This document shows positions 16,882 through 25,997 of a stretch of DNA of 42,297 bases, in pieces. The notes under the pieces are model-generated. The model was not told the origin of the DNA, did not search any database, and worked only from the letters and a program-made list of their open reading frames with translations. Every line of letters begins with the position of its first letter. Position 1 is the stretch's first letter. The translations under genes were made by a program, and so were the position numbers. The stretch is from an uncultured Bacteroidales bacterium (lineage in GTDB: Bacteria; Bacteroidota; Bacteroidia; Bacteroidales; UBA3663): contig CACZAY010000036.1 in assembly GCA_902779265.1 (NCBI GenBank), forward strand, positions 1 to 42,297, read 5' to 3'.

Positions 16882-18186
16882 TCAGAAGAAGATGAGCTGC
16901 ACGATGATGTAGATCGGCAGGCAGATGATGAGCGAGAACTTGCCCATGTAGCCGAAGAACGACGGCATCTTGATGCCCGACTGCTCGGCAATCGACTTGA
17001 CCATGAAGTTCGGACCGTTGCCGATGTAGGTCAGTGCGCCGAAGAAGACGGCACCCATCGAAATGGCTTTGAGCAGCACCTCCTCGATGCCTGCCACGAG
17101 GGTTGTGGATGAGGCATCGGCCAATGTCGTTGCCGTAGCGTGGAAGACCATCGCAGTCGGGGCGTTGTCGAGGAAGGCCGACAGCACGCCGGTGCAATAG
17201 ACGAACTGCCAAGGTTCGGTCACGGGCAATGGATTCTGCTGCAGGAAGAGCAGGGCAGGGGTCATCGTGGCGAAGATGCCGCAGAAGACGCAGGCAACCT
17301 CCAGAATCGGCGTCCACGAGAAGTTGTTCTCCACGCGGGTCTGCTTCTTGGTCGTCACCATGCTCAAGACGATGATGGCGATGAAGGCCCACTCGCGTAG
17401 CAGCTTGAGGTAGAACGGAGCGTCGTGCTCGCCCATTGCCGGGATGTACTTCGGATTGATGAACATCGTCGAACAGATGACGCAGAGCAGCCAGAAGATG
17501 TTGATCAGACCGCCGAACGAGATGGATGAGGTCTCGGAATTGTCCTTGGCCAAGTTCTCTTTCGGCTCACGCTTGTAGTACCACGTGTCCATGCAGAAAT
17601 AGGTGGCCAACAGCAGCAGGCCGGTCACGAACCATTCGGGCGTGAGGTTGAGGAACCACGTGAAGTCGGCACCCTTCTGGAAGAGCAGGAACAACGGGGG
17701 GTCGCCCAGTGGGGTGAGCAGACCGCCGCAATTGGCCACAATCGCAATGAAGAAGAGGATGGTGTGTGCCTTGTACTTGCGCTCGCTGATGGTCTGGATC
17801 AGCAGGCGGATGAGCAGCATGGCGGCGCCGGTCGTGCCCATGAACGATGCCAATACCCAGCCGATGGCCAAAATGCAGGTGTTGGTGACAGGTTTGGCCT
17901 TGAGGTCACCCTTGATGCGGATGCCGCCCGTGGTGACGAACAGAGCCATGAGCAGCAGGATGAACGGCACGTAGTCGTAGATCATCTGATGTTCGAGGTC
18001 GTGGCTCATGCCGTTCATGCAGAGCCAGATGCCCACCGGGATGCCCAGGATGAGCGAAACATACAGTTTGTGCAGGTTGTGCTCCCACCATTCTTCGGCC
18101 TTGGTGAGCGGCAGAATGGCGATACAGAGCAGCTGAACCAAGAAGGGAATCAGCATCCAGCCTGGAATTTGTGTGACTGTTTCCAT
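16882..18186 (-). CDS. NhaD-type sodium/proton antiporter (ion transporter superfamily)
   Basis: The protein has 434 residues with about 11 hydrophobic segments, for example MLIPFLVQLLCIAILPL near the start, YVPFILLLMALFVTTGGI and a C-terminal FSLIICLPIYIIVQLIFF. Family marks are the re-entrant loops: FMGTTGAAMLLIRLL and NCGGLLTPLGDPPLFLLF in the first half, and SAFLDNAPTAMVFHATA with GALTYIGNGPNFMVKSIAEQ in the second. These two loops form the ion site in the ion transporter superfamily. Bacteroidota proteins like this are annotated as sodium:proton antiporters of the NhaD group; citrate-type transport is an alternative. It acts in the inner membrane. It is followed by its own terminator, and 140 non-coding bases separate it from the end of lepA. 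Confidence 0.85.
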   Translation of the reverse strand: METVTQIPGWMLIPFLVQLLCIAILPLTKAEEWWEHNLHKLYVSLILGIPVGIWLCMNGMSHDLEHQMIYDYVPFILLLMALFVTTGGIRIKGDLKAKPVTNTCILAIGWVLASFMGTTGAAMLLIRLLIQTISERKYKAHTILFFIAIVANCGGLLTPLGDPPLFLLFQKGADFTWFLNLTPEWFVTGLLLLATYFCMDTWYYKREPKENLAKDNSETSSISFGGLINIFWLLCVICSTMFINPKYIPAMGEHDAPFYLKLLREWAFIAIIVLSMVTTKKQTRVENNFSWTPILEVACVFCGIFATMTPALLFLQQNPLPVTEPWQFVYCTGVLSAFLDNAPTAMVFHATATTLADASSTTLVAGIEEVLLKAISMGAVFFGALTYIGNGPNFMVKSIAEQSGIKMPSFFGYMGKFSLIICLPIYIIVQLIFF

Positions 18187-18326
18187 AGCGTTTTAGTTTT
18201 TATTGTTTATTAAGATGACTTTCGGGTTTGTGGCCAATGTCATTTCTCCGCATCTGGGACATCGGCCATAATCGCCAATGCTCTTGCGGGAGAAAAACTA
18301 CTCCCCTCGGGGAGGTTGGGAGGGGG

Positions 18327-20153
18327 TCAATCCAACTTGAGCACAGCGAGGAACGCCGTCTGTGGCACCTCGACCTTGCCGATCTGCTTCATGCGCTTCT
18401 TGCCTCGCTTCTGTGCCTCGAGCAGCTTGCGCTTACGGGACACGTCGCCGCCGTAGCACTTGGCCGTCACATCCTTGCGCACCTGCTTGATGGTTTCGCG
18501 GGCGATGATTTTTGCTCCGATGGCGGCCTGCACGGCAACGTCGAACTGCTGACGCGGAATCAGCTCCTTCAACTTTTCGCACATCCGTCGGCCGAAACGC
18601 TCCGCATTATCGACGTGCGTCAGCGTGCTCAGCGCATCGACCTGTTCGCCGTTGAGCAGGATGTCCAGTTTGACGAGCTTCGACGGACGGAAGTCGTGGA
18701 TGTAGTAGTCGAACGAGGCATAGCCCTTCGAGATGCTCTTCAGCTTGTCGTAGAAGTCGATGACGATTTCGCCCAATGGCAGGTCAAAGTAGATTTCTAC
18801 GCGGTTTCCGGAGATGTATTTCTGTTCGACGAGCACGCCGCGCTTGTCCAGACAGAGCTTCATGATGCCGCCGATGTAGTCGGTCTGCGTGATTATGGTG
18901 GCGCGGATGAACGGCTCCTCGATATGTTCGATGGTCATGATGTCCGGCATACCCGACGGGTTGTGGATTTCTGTCTCCTTGCCGTGCTTGTCGAAAATCT
19001 TGTACGATACATTGGGCACCGTCGTGATGACGTCCATATTGAACTCGCGGCCCAGACGTTCCTGTATGATTTCCATGTGGAGCAGACCCAGGAAGCCGCA
19101 TCGGAAGCCGAAGCCCAGGGCCAATGACGATTCCGGCATGAACGAGAGCGACGCGTCGTTGAGCTGCAGTTTCTCCAACGAGGCACGCAGGTCTTCGTAG
19201 TCCTCGGGGTCGATGGGATAGACGCCGGCGAAGACCATCGGCTTGACCTCCTCGAAGCCGGCGATGGCCTTTTCGCATGGGCGGTCCTGGTGCGTGATGG
19301 TGTCGCCCACCTTCACCTCGGTCGAAGTCTTGATGCCCGAGCAGATGTAGCCCACGTCGCCGCACGCCACTTCGCTACGCGGCTCCATGTCCATGCGCAG
19401 GATACCCACCTCGTCGGCGTCGTATTCGCTGCCCGTGTTGACGAACTTTACCTTGTCGCCCTTCTTGAGCGTACCGTTCACAATCTTGAAATAGCCGATG
19501 ACACCCTTGTACGAGTTGAACACCGAGTCGAAGATCAGGGCTTGTAGTGGGGCCGATGGATCACCCTTCGGCGCCGGCACACGTTCGACGATGGCCTCCA
19601 GGATGTCAGGCACGCCCAATCCCGTCTTGCCCGACGCACGCAGGATTTCCTCGCGCTTGCAGCCCAGCAGGTCGATGATTTCGTCCTCGACCAATTCCGG
19701 CATGGCGCTGTCGAGGTCGCACTTGTTGATGACGGGGATGATCTCCAGGTTATGGTCGATGGCCATATAGAGGTTCGAGATGGTCTGCGCCTGGATGCCC
19801 TGCGTACCGTCCACGATGAGCAGCGCGCCCTCGCAGGCCGCAATCGAACGGCTCACCTCGTAGCTGAAATCGACGTGGCCTGGAGTGTCGATGAGGTTGA
19901 GCGTGTACTTGCCCGGTTCGGCCTCGCCCAGTTGCGGCACCTCGCCGTGGTGTCCCGTGTAGTTGTAGTCCATCTGGATGGCGTGGCTCTTGATGGTGAT
20001 GCCGCGTTCGCGTTCCAGATCCATGTTGTCCAGTATCTGAGCCTGCATGTCGCGTTCGGCCACAGTTTTCGTGTATTCCAGAAGTCGGTCGGCCAAGGTC
20101 GATTTGCCGTGGTCGATGTGGGCGATGATGCAGAAGTTGCGGATATTTTTCAA
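18327..20153 (-). CDS. lepA: Elongation factor 4 (LepA), ribosome-associated GTPase
   Basis: The protein has 608 residues, standard for LepA. GTPase motifs are all present: AHIDHGKST (G1), RERGITIKS (G2), DTPGHVDF (G3), NKCDLDSA (G4) and SGKTGLGV (G5). Domains II, III and V follow, then the LepA-specific C-terminal domain ending [20 protein letters not shown]. It binds ribosomes and back-translocates or relieves stalled complexes. The start must be TTG at 20153, since the preceding in-frame codons reach a stop without an ATG, and [18 protein letters not shown] is the family N-terminus. A full promoter lies 30 bases upstream. The gene carries only one GGCCAATG copy, fewer than the envelope genes nearby. 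Confidence 0.97.
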   Translation of the reverse strand: MKNIRNFCIIAHIDHGKSTLADRLLEYTKTVAERDMQAQILDNMDLERERGITIKSHAIQMDYNYTGHHGEVPQLGEAEPGKYTLNLIDTPGHVDFSYEVSRSIAACEGALLIVDGTQGIQAQTISNLYMAIDHNLEIIPVINKCDLDSAMPELVEDEIIDLLGCKREEILRASGKTGLGVPDILEAIVERVPAPKGDPSAPLQALIFDSVFNSYKGVIGYFKIVNGTLKKGDKVKFVNTGSEYDADEVGILRMDMEPRSEVACGDVGYICSGIKTSTEVKVGDTITHQDRPCEKAIAGFEEVKPMVFAGVYPIDPEDYEDLRASLEKLQLNDASLSFMPESSLALGFGFRCGFLGLLHMEIIQERLGREFNMDVITTVPNVSYKIFDKHGKETEIHNPSGMPDIMTIEHIEEPFIRATIITQTDYIGGIMKLCLDKRGVLVEQKYISGNRVEIYFDLPLGEIVIDFYDKLKSISKGYASFDYYIHDFRPSKLVKLDILLNGEQVDALSTLTHVDNAERFGRRMCEKLKELIPRQQFDVAVQAAIGAKIIARETIKQVRKDVTAKCYGGDVSRKRKLLEAQKRGKKRMKQIGKVEVPQTAFLAVLKLD

Positions 20154-20182
20154 ATCTAAAAAACTTTAAAATTATACGGGCG

Positions 20183-20214
20183 CAAAGGTAGAAATTTTTG
20201 TAGAAAAAAACAAA
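20183..20214 (-). promoter_or_regulatory. lepA promoter
   Basis: On the minus strand TTTG (20214-20211), 20 bases, then TACCTTTG (20190-20183). The predicted transcription start leaves a leader of about 22 bases before the TTG start codon. The 20154-20409 intergenic gap also contains four GGCCAAT/ATTGGCC motif copies and one GGCCGAT variant. Confidence 0.8.
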
Positions 20215-20359
20215 TTCATTTTTAAAAAAAGGGGAAATTGGCCGAAAAATCGCCTGCTATATGCTCAGACAGGATTTCATTGTGGCCAATGTCCCGTTTT
20301 TTTCGCCGCTTTTTGGCCGATTTTCCCCATTGGCCACCCCACAATCCAAGATTTTTGTT

Positions 20360-20367
20360 TAAATTTG
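20360..20367 (+). promoter_or_regulatory. -7 box (TAAATTTG) for the envelope cluster
   Basis: TAAATTTG followed by GCGTCC fits the -7 consensus and gives a leader of about 36 bases to the ATG at 20410. No good TTTG sits 20 bases upstream. It could drive the acyltransferase, LtaS-like, GT39 and following genes. Confidence 0.55.
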
Positions 20368-20409
20368 CGTCCGTTATTCATTCACATTGGCCAAGAATCA
20401 CTTCCAGAA

Positions 20410-21309
20410 ATGTATAGGATCGTCTATCTTTTTGCCCGACTGATGTCGATGCTGCCCTTCGGCGTGCTGTACGTCCTGTCGGATTTTGTCTGCCTGATAC
20501 TTTATCGTGTCGTCGGCTATCGGCTCAAGGTCGTGCGCCGCAATCTGAAGCGTTCATTCCCCGAGAAGAGCGAGGCCGAGCTGCGCGTGATCGAACGGCG
20601 GTTCTACCATTGGTTCTGCGACTACTTTGTCGAGACGCTCAAGCTGCTCGATATGTCGGCCGATGAGATGAAGCGCCACCTCGAATGGCATGGTGTGGAG
20701 GATGTCGAGCAGTGTTTCGACCGCGGCCAGCACGTGGCCATCTTCCTGGGCCATTATTGCAACTGGGAGTGGATGTCGGCCTGCGGACTCTATCTGGAGC
20801 GCCACCGAGAGGCCGTTGCGGGCCTGATCTATCATCCGCTGCGGCAGAAGAACATGGACCGGCTGATGCTCGCCGTGCGCGCCCATTTCGGTGGTACCTG
20901 CATCGACAAGCACCTGATTCTGCGCTACCTGGTGCGCTACAAGCGGGAGAACCGCATGACCATCTTCGGCTACATCGCCGACCAGAGTCCGAAGTGGGAG
21001 AATATCCACCTGTGGCTCGACTTCATGCACCAGGATACGCCGGTCTTCACGGGAGCGGAGCGCATCGCCCGCAAGATGGACAATGCGACGTTCTATTGCG
21101 ACCTCCAGCGCGTGCGCCGCGGGCATTATGTGGCGCGTTTCGTCAAGATGGAGGAGCATCCCGCACAGCTGGGGAGCAGTCCATCCGTCGGCAGCCGGAG
21201 TGTTACCTGTGGACACATGACCGGTGGAAGCGGCAGCGGGCGAATGCGCCTCAGACGGCTCCGGAACAGGATATTTGAGTGTAAATTTTTTTCAATCTTC
21301 AATCCGTAA
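20410..21309 (+). CDS. LpxL/HtrB-type lipid A acyltransferase, C-terminus frameshifted
   Basis: The intact part (about 250 residues) begins MYRIVYLFARLMSMLPFG, a membrane anchor. It carries the acyltransferase motif GHYCNWEWMSACGLY (His and Glu of the H(X4)D/E type), with YHPLRQKNMD and GYIADQSPKWENIHLWLDFM. It would add a secondary acyl chain to lipid A at the inner membrane. After EEHPAQ (about 21,170) the reading frame becomes low-complexity (Ser, Gly, Arg). The family ending (RRQPECYLWTHDRWKR) continues in another frame and stops at 21278. Compared with remembered homologues about 20 residues are missing there, so a short deletion is likely. The ATG at 20410 follows the promoter box; the open frame to 20365 starts inside that box. 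Activity uncertain. Confidence 0.75.
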   Translation: MYRIVYLFARLMSMLPFGVLYVLSDFVCLILYRVVGYRLKVVRRNLKRSFPEKSEAELRVIERRFYHWFCDYFVETLKLLDMSADEMKRHLEWHGVEDVEQCFDRGQHVAIFLGHYCNWEWMSACGLYLERHREAVAGLIYHPLRQKNMDRLMLAVRAHFGGTCIDKHLILRYLVRYKRENRMTIFGYIADQSPKWENIHLWLDFMHQDTPVFTGAERIARKMDNATFYCDLQRVRRGHYVARFVKMEEHPAQLGSSPSVGSRSVTCGHMTGGSGSGRMRLRRLRNRIFECKFFSIFNP

Positions 21310-23309
21310 TGAGGAATTTCTTGGCCAATGTCCGTTATCTGGCCATCATTTTCGCCTTGGCGCTGGCGGTGCACGGCATCCTGCGCTGGCTTCTGTACGT
21401 CACACTGCCCTATGAGTTCGCGGCCGATGTGACATTGGCCACAAAAATCACCGCATTCGTGCGCGGCGTGTGGTTCGACTCGGTCATCTGTTCGTATATC
21501 ACGGTGCTGCCGCTGACGGTCTTCTGCGTGATGTCTATTGTGGGCCTTGGCCAACGGTGGATGTTCGTCTTCGCACGCGTCTGGTTCGGCTTTTTCCTGG
21601 GGCTGTCGTTCTTTATTTCTGCGGCCAATATCCCTTATTTCTGCTATTTTTTCCAGAACATCAATTCCAGCATTTTCCTCTGGTTCGGCTATGCGGGCAC
21701 GACGGCCGGCATGGTCGTGGGAGAATCGTCCTATTGGGCTCCGTTGGCCTATGCATTGGCCGCAATCGCCCTGCTCGTCTGGGTGCTGGTGCGCCTGCCG
21801 CGGCCGCAGTCGGGCTGGCACCGGCAGGGCCTCGTGGAGCGTCTGGGAGTGACATTGGCTAGCGTCGTGCTGATAGGCCTGTGCTTCCTCGGCATCCGCG
21901 GACGGCTGGGCTACAATCCCATCAAGGTGAGCCAGGCCTACTACTGCAACGATCCGTTCCTCAACCAGTTGGGCATCAACCCGACGTTCAACCTGCTGAC
22001 CAGCTATCTCGATGACCAGCGCAAGGAGAACCGACGGCTGGCTTTGATGGCCGATGATGAGGCCGTCCGCAATGTGCAGCAGCTGCTGGGACGAGAGGGT
22101 CTGGCCGATGTCTCGCCCATCGCACGACGGCGAACGCCATTGGCCGAAATAGACACGGCATTGGCCAACATCCCGCTGCGGAGCATCGACCTGAGCGGAC
22201 GGAATGTCGTCATCGTGCTGATGGAGTCGATGTCGGCCGCGTTGATGCAGAGCCTGGATGGAAGCAGGACGCTCACGCCGTTCTTGGACTCGCTGTGGCA
22301 CGAGTCGGTCGCGTTCCGCAATATGTATTCGGCGGGCAACCACACGAATCACGGCATGTACGCGACCCTCTATTCGTGGCCGGCCATCATGTTCCGCAAC
22401 CTGATGAAGGGCAGCGTGATTCCGCGCTATTCGGGTCTGCCGACGGTGCTGCATGACAACGGCTACCACAACTTCTTCTTCATGACCCACGAGTCGCAAT
22501 ACGACAATATGAACGGATTCTTCCGTACCAACGGATTTGACGAAATCTACGCGCAGGAGGACTATCCGGCCGACAAGGTGGTCAATTCCTTCGGCGTGCA
22601 GGACGATTTTCTCTACGGTTACGCCGTGCGGAAACTGTCGGACTATGTCGCGGCGCAGGGCGATTCGGCTGCGGCGCATCCGTTTTTCTCGGTTCTGCTC
22701 TCCATCAGCAATCACCCGCCGTATGTCATCCCGAAGGATTTCCCGCGTCGCAGTGCGGCCGATGACGAGGCTATCGTCGAATATGCCGACTGGAGCCTGC
22801 GCCAGCTCTTTGACGAGGCGCGCCGCCAGCCGTGGTTCGACAATACGGTCTTTGTCCTCCTGGGAGACCACGGCAAGCTGATGAAGAATCCCGAGTGTGA
22901 GCTGCCCAACAGCTACAACCACATCCCGCTCATTATCTACGGCACGGGCATCGAGCCGTATGAATCGGCCGCATTCGCCTTGCAGGAGGATGTTGCGCCG
23001 ACGCTGCTCTCGATGTTGCGCCTGTCGTACACGCAGAACAGCTTCGGCATCGACCTGACGAGCGAGGAGCGTGACTGCGTCTTCTATACGGGCGACAAGA
23101 TTGTAGCCTGCCGCGACTCGAGCCGCCTGTTCCTCTACAATCCGTCGGAGCAGGCCGAGTTCCGCTATGCCATTGGCCCCAATAATTCTTTGGAGAGGAT
23201 TTCGTCGGCCAATGAAGATGCGCGGTTCGATTATCTCCGGAACTATGTCTTCTCGATGCTGCAATGTGCGGAGACGCTGGTCGGCGAGCGGAAGACGATG
23301 GACCACTGA
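21309..23309 (+). CDS. LtaS-like membrane sulfatase-fold phosphotransferase
   Basis: The protein has 666 residues. About five membrane helices fill residues 8-200 (for example YLAIIFALALAVHGILRWLL). The periplasmic catalytic domain of the alkaline phosphatase/sulfatase superfamily follows. Metal and catalytic motifs: NVVIVLMESMSAAL (Glu), NHTNHGMYATLYSWP (likely nucleophile Thr), HESQYDNMNGFF, VFVLLGDHG (Asp-His) and SYNHIPLIIYG (His). This is the layout of lipoteichoic acid synthases and of phosphoglycerol or phosphoethanolamine transferases. In a Gram-negative envelope cluster it probably moves a phospho-headgroup from a phospholipid to a glycan or lipid A. The gene overlaps the frameshifted tail of the acyltransferase by one base. 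It carries about eight copies of the iterated motif. Confidence 0.87.
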   Translation: MRNFLANVRYLAIIFALALAVHGILRWLLYVTLPYEFAADVTLATKITAFVRGVWFDSVICSYITVLPLTVFCVMSIVGLGQRWMFVFARVWFGFFLGLSFFISAANIPYFCYFFQNINSSIFLWFGYAGTTAGMVVGESSYWAPLAYALAAIALLVWVLVRLPRPQSGWHRQGLVERLGVTLASVVLIGLCFLGIRGRLGYNPIKVSQAYYCNDPFLNQLGINPTFNLLTSYLDDQRKENRRLALMADDEAVRNVQQLLGREGLADVSPIARRRTPLAEIDTALANIPLRSIDLSGRNVVIVLMESMSAALMQSLDGSRTLTPFLDSLWHESVAFRNMYSAGNHTNHGMYATLYSWPAIMFRNLMKGSVIPRYSGLPTVLHDNGYHNFFFMTHESQYDNMNGFFRTNGFDEIYAQEDYPADKVVNSFGVQDDFLYGYAVRKLSDYVAAQGDSAAAHPFFSVLLSISNHPPYVIPKDFPRRSAADDEAIVEYADWSLRQLFDEARRQPWFDNTVFVLLGDHGKLMKNPECELPNSYNHIPLIIYGTGIEPYESAAFALQEDVAPTLLSMLRLSYTQNSFGIDLTSEERDCVFYTGDKIVACRDSSRLFLYNPSEQAEFRYAIGPNNSLERISSANEDARFDYLRNYVFSMLQCAETLVGERKTMDH

Positions 23310-23347
23310 TGATAAAATTACAAATTACGAATTACTGAATTTCCGAT

Positions 23348-25066
23348 ATGCGAAAACTGTTCATCCTATTGGCCGTCATCTGTGGCGTTGCACTGCTGCC
23401 GTTCCTGGGCCTGACCTATTTTAACACGAAGGGCGAGCCGCGTGAGGCGGTGGTCGCTGTCTCGATGCTGGAGAGCGGAAACTGGATTTTGCCTACCAAC
23501 AATGGCGGCGACATGGCCTACAAGCCGCCGTTCTTCCACTGGTGTATTGCGGTGGTCTCGTCGCTCACGGGCGGCAAGGTGACGGAGTTCGCGAGCCGTT
23601 TCCCATCGGCCATCGGTCTGGTGGCATTGACATTGGCCACATTCCTCTTCTATCGTCCGCGTCGGCAGGTTGAGGGCAGTGTCTCGTTGGCCAATGTCCC
23701 TATGCTGACGGCCTTCCTCACGCCGCTGGTGATGATTACGACGTTCGAGGTGCACCGCGCGGGAGCACTTTGTCGTGTCGATATGGTGCTGATGGTCTGC
23801 ATGGTGCTTGCGCTCTACACGCTGCATTCGATGGTGAGCCATCTGGAGCGCAGCGGTGTGACGCGTGCGGTCGCGGGACGTGCGGCATTGGCCATCATCC
23901 TGCTCGCCTGTGGCACGTTGACCAAGGGACCTGTGGCGCTTGCCCTGCCGTGTCTCGTGGCGTGGCTGTACGGACTGATGCGCGGCGTGAAGTGGCTGAA
24001 ACTCAGCGCGCTGCTTGCCGTAATCGGCGCAGTGGCGTTGGCATTGGCCTCGTTGTGGTACATTGCGGCCTATGGTCAGGGCGGCGAGGCCTTCCTTTCG
24101 CTTGTGATGGAGGAGAACGTCGGCCGTCTTTTGGGCAAGATGTCGTACGAGTCGCATGTCAATCCGTGGCATTATAACGTCGTGACGGTCGTCGCTGGTC
24201 TGGTGCCCTATACGGTGTTGTGTCTGTTGGTGCTGTTCGTCCTGCCGTGGCGCGCTGTCTGGAGTGGTTTTATGGCCAATGCATCTGCCCGCAAAGCCTG
24301 GACGGAGGTGCGTCAGTGGCCGCGGCGGATGTCGGGCATCGGCCTCTACTCGACGCTTTCGATTGTGGTGATTTTCGTCTTCTACTGCATTCCGAAGAGC
24401 AAGCGCTCGGTCTATCTGTTGCCCATCTATCCGTTCCTGGCCTATTGGCTCACGCGGCTGCTCATCTGGACGTGGCAGCAGCGCGGCGGCATCTTCCGCG
24501 GTTTCACATGGTTCGTCATGGGGCTGGGCTCTCTGGTCAGCATCGTCTTCATTGCGCTGCGTTCGGGACTGGTTCCGCTGTCACCGGAGATGTTCCACGG
24601 CCGTCATGCGCTCGATAATTTCCTGATGGCCGATGCATTGGCCAATGAACCCATCTGCCTCATACGCTGGCTGGTCGTGCTTGTGCCATTGGCCATGATG
24701 ATAGCCTGTCTGGTGTGGCGCCGGCGGATGGCGCTGAGCCCCCTGCACACCGTGGCTGCGGCATTGGCCATCTATCTCGCGCTCGACAACACGATCCAGC
24801 CGCTCGTGCTCAACACGAAGAGCGAACGTCCCGAGTCCGCGGAAATCGCCCGCATCGTGCCCGAGGGACCGATCTACAGCTACTGTTCCGTGGAGATGAT
24901 GCGCTATTTCGTGATGAACTTCTATGTCGGCAACCGCATCCAGCCCTACTGCCTCAGTCCGCGCGAACTGGCAATATCGGCCGCCGTCGTGCTCGACAAT
25001 GACCAGCAGAAGACACGTCCGCGCGAGGGCTATATCGCCGGAACGCCGTGGCTGGAAACTATATAA
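23348..25066 (+). CDS. GT39-family membrane glycosyltransferase (ArnT/PMT-like)
   Basis: The protein has 572 residues with about 11-12 membrane helices. The first periplasmic loop holds the family signature NTKGEPREAVVAVSMLESGN (acidic Glu-Pro-Arg-Glu, then a conserved GNW). NGGDMAYKPPFFHW follows, matching the KPP motif of ArnT-type enzymes. LACGTLTKGPVALALPCLVA and FYCIPKSKRSVYLLPIYPFL are further family segments. Such enzymes transfer a sugar from a lipid-phosphate donor to lipid A or to protein on the periplasmic side. In this cluster lipid A or O-antigen core is the likely acceptor; the donor sugar cannot be told. About nine motif copies occur in 1.7 kb, mostly read as Ala-Leu-Ala or Leu-Ala-Asn with Leu written TTG. 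Confidence 0.85.
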   Translation: MRKLFILLAVICGVALLPFLGLTYFNTKGEPREAVVAVSMLESGNWILPTNNGGDMAYKPPFFHWCIAVVSSLTGGKVTEFASRFPSAIGLVALTLATFLFYRPRRQVEGSVSLANVPMLTAFLTPLVMITTFEVHRAGALCRVDMVLMVCMVLALYTLHSMVSHLERSGVTRAVAGRAALAIILLACGTLTKGPVALALPCLVAWLYGLMRGVKWLKLSALLAVIGAVALALASLWYIAAYGQGGEAFLSLVMEENVGRLLGKMSYESHVNPWHYNVVTVVAGLVPYTVLCLLVLFVLPWRAVWSGFMANASARKAWTEVRQWPRRMSGIGLYSTLSIVVIFVFYCIPKSKRSVYLLPIYPFLAYWLTRLLIWTWQQRGGIFRGFTWFVMGLGSLVSIVFIALRSGLVPLSPEMFHGRHALDNFLMADALANEPICLIRWLVVLVPLAMMIACLVWRRRMALSPLHTVAAALAIYLALDNTIQPLVLNTKSERPESAEIARIVPEGPIYSYCSVEMMRYFVMNFYVGNRIQPYCLSPRELAISAAVVLDNDQQKTRPREGYIAGTPWLETI

Positions 25067-25097
25067 ATTTGAGAAATAGGCAGTACGCTTTTTGAGA

Positions 25098-25997
25098 ATG
25101 AATGAAACCTGTGTGTGTGCTGTTGTCGTGACTTACAACAGATTGCAACTCTTGCAAAAAAACATTAAGTCACTCACTTCGCTACCCGACGAAATGTTAC
25201 AGCGGATTGTCGTCGTCAACAACTGTTCGACCGATGGCACTGCCGACTGGCTCGCTTCGCAGGACGACCCGCGTCTGGAGGTTATCGAACTGAAACAGAA
25301 CTTGGGCGGTTCGGGCGGATTTAACAAGGGTCTGCGCTACGTCGTGGAACATGGGTACGACTGGGCGTGGATTATGGACGATGACACGATTGTCAACAAC
25401 GAGACCCTGCCGCATCTGCTGGAAACCACGCGGCGCACCGACAACGTCGGCTTCGTGTGCAGCCATATCAAGTGGGTCGATGGTTCGCCCTGTCGGATGA
25501 ATGTGCCGAAGTTTTTCCGTCGGCCACAACCGCCATTGCCTACGGGCGAGATTCCTATCCGCTACGCGACGTTCGTCTCGCTGCTCATCAGCGTGCGGGC
25601 AATCAAGAAAATTGGCCTCCCATATCAAGAGTATTTCATCTGGACGGACGATGTGGAATACACGTGGCGATTGAACCACAATGGTTTTTACGGTTTCTAT
25701 AACCCCGAATCCACCGCGCTTCACGAGACGCCCGTCAACTACGGCTCGTCGATTCAAGACGCTCCGCTCAATGCCGCGTGGCGATTCTACTATCAGTCGC
25801 GCAACGAGACGCATTTCCGCCGCAAGAAGGCTCCGTTTTTTCTCTATTTCTTGGTCGATGCCATTCTCGCCTTCCGCCGCAAGAAGAAGCGCGTGCGCCG
25901 TCGCAAGGATGTCGCAAGTCAGGCCATTTTCATGGAAAAAATCACCAAAGGTTTTTGGGACGGATTGAAATTTAACCCCTCAATAGAATATGTTTAA
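25098..25997 (+). CDS. Family 2 glycosyltransferase (GlfT2/rhamnosyltransferase-like)
   Basis: The protein has 299 residues. A GT-A fold is clear from the start: VCAVVVTYNRLQLLQKNIKS, then VVNNCSTDGT, LGGSGGFNKG and the metal-binding WIMDDDTIV. ISVRAIKKIGLPYQEYFIWT with the catalytic TDDVEYTWRL is typical of the branch with galactofuranosyl and rhamnosyl transferases. The C-terminus is basic (RRKKKRVRRRK) and may bind the membrane. The ATG at 25098 is chosen over a TTG two codons earlier. Its last 8 bases overlap the next glycosyltransferase start (ATG inside the codons before TAA), suggesting translational coupling. A role in O-antigen or capsule synthesis is inferred. Confidence 0.88.
   Translation: MNETCVCAVVVTYNRLQLLQKNIKSLTSLPDEMLQRIVVVNNCSTDGTADWLASQDDPRLEVIELKQNLGGSGGFNKGLRYVVEHGYDWAWIMDDDTIVNNETLPHLLETTRRTDNVGFVCSHIKWVDGSPCRMNVPKFFRRPQPPLPTGEIPIRYATFVSLLISVRAIKKIGLPYQEYFIWTDDVEYTWRLNHNGFYGFYNPESTALHETPVNYGSSIQDAPLNAAWRFYYQSRNETHFRRKKAPFFLYFLVDAILAFRRKKKRVRRRKDVASQAIFMEKITKGFWDGLKFNPSIEYV

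Noticed and set aside
21126..23306. A 726-residue minus-strand open frame
   Set aside because: It lies exactly opposite the LtaS-like gene, which has clear membrane segments and metal motifs; the antisense product is Arg/His/Gln-rich and resembles no family.
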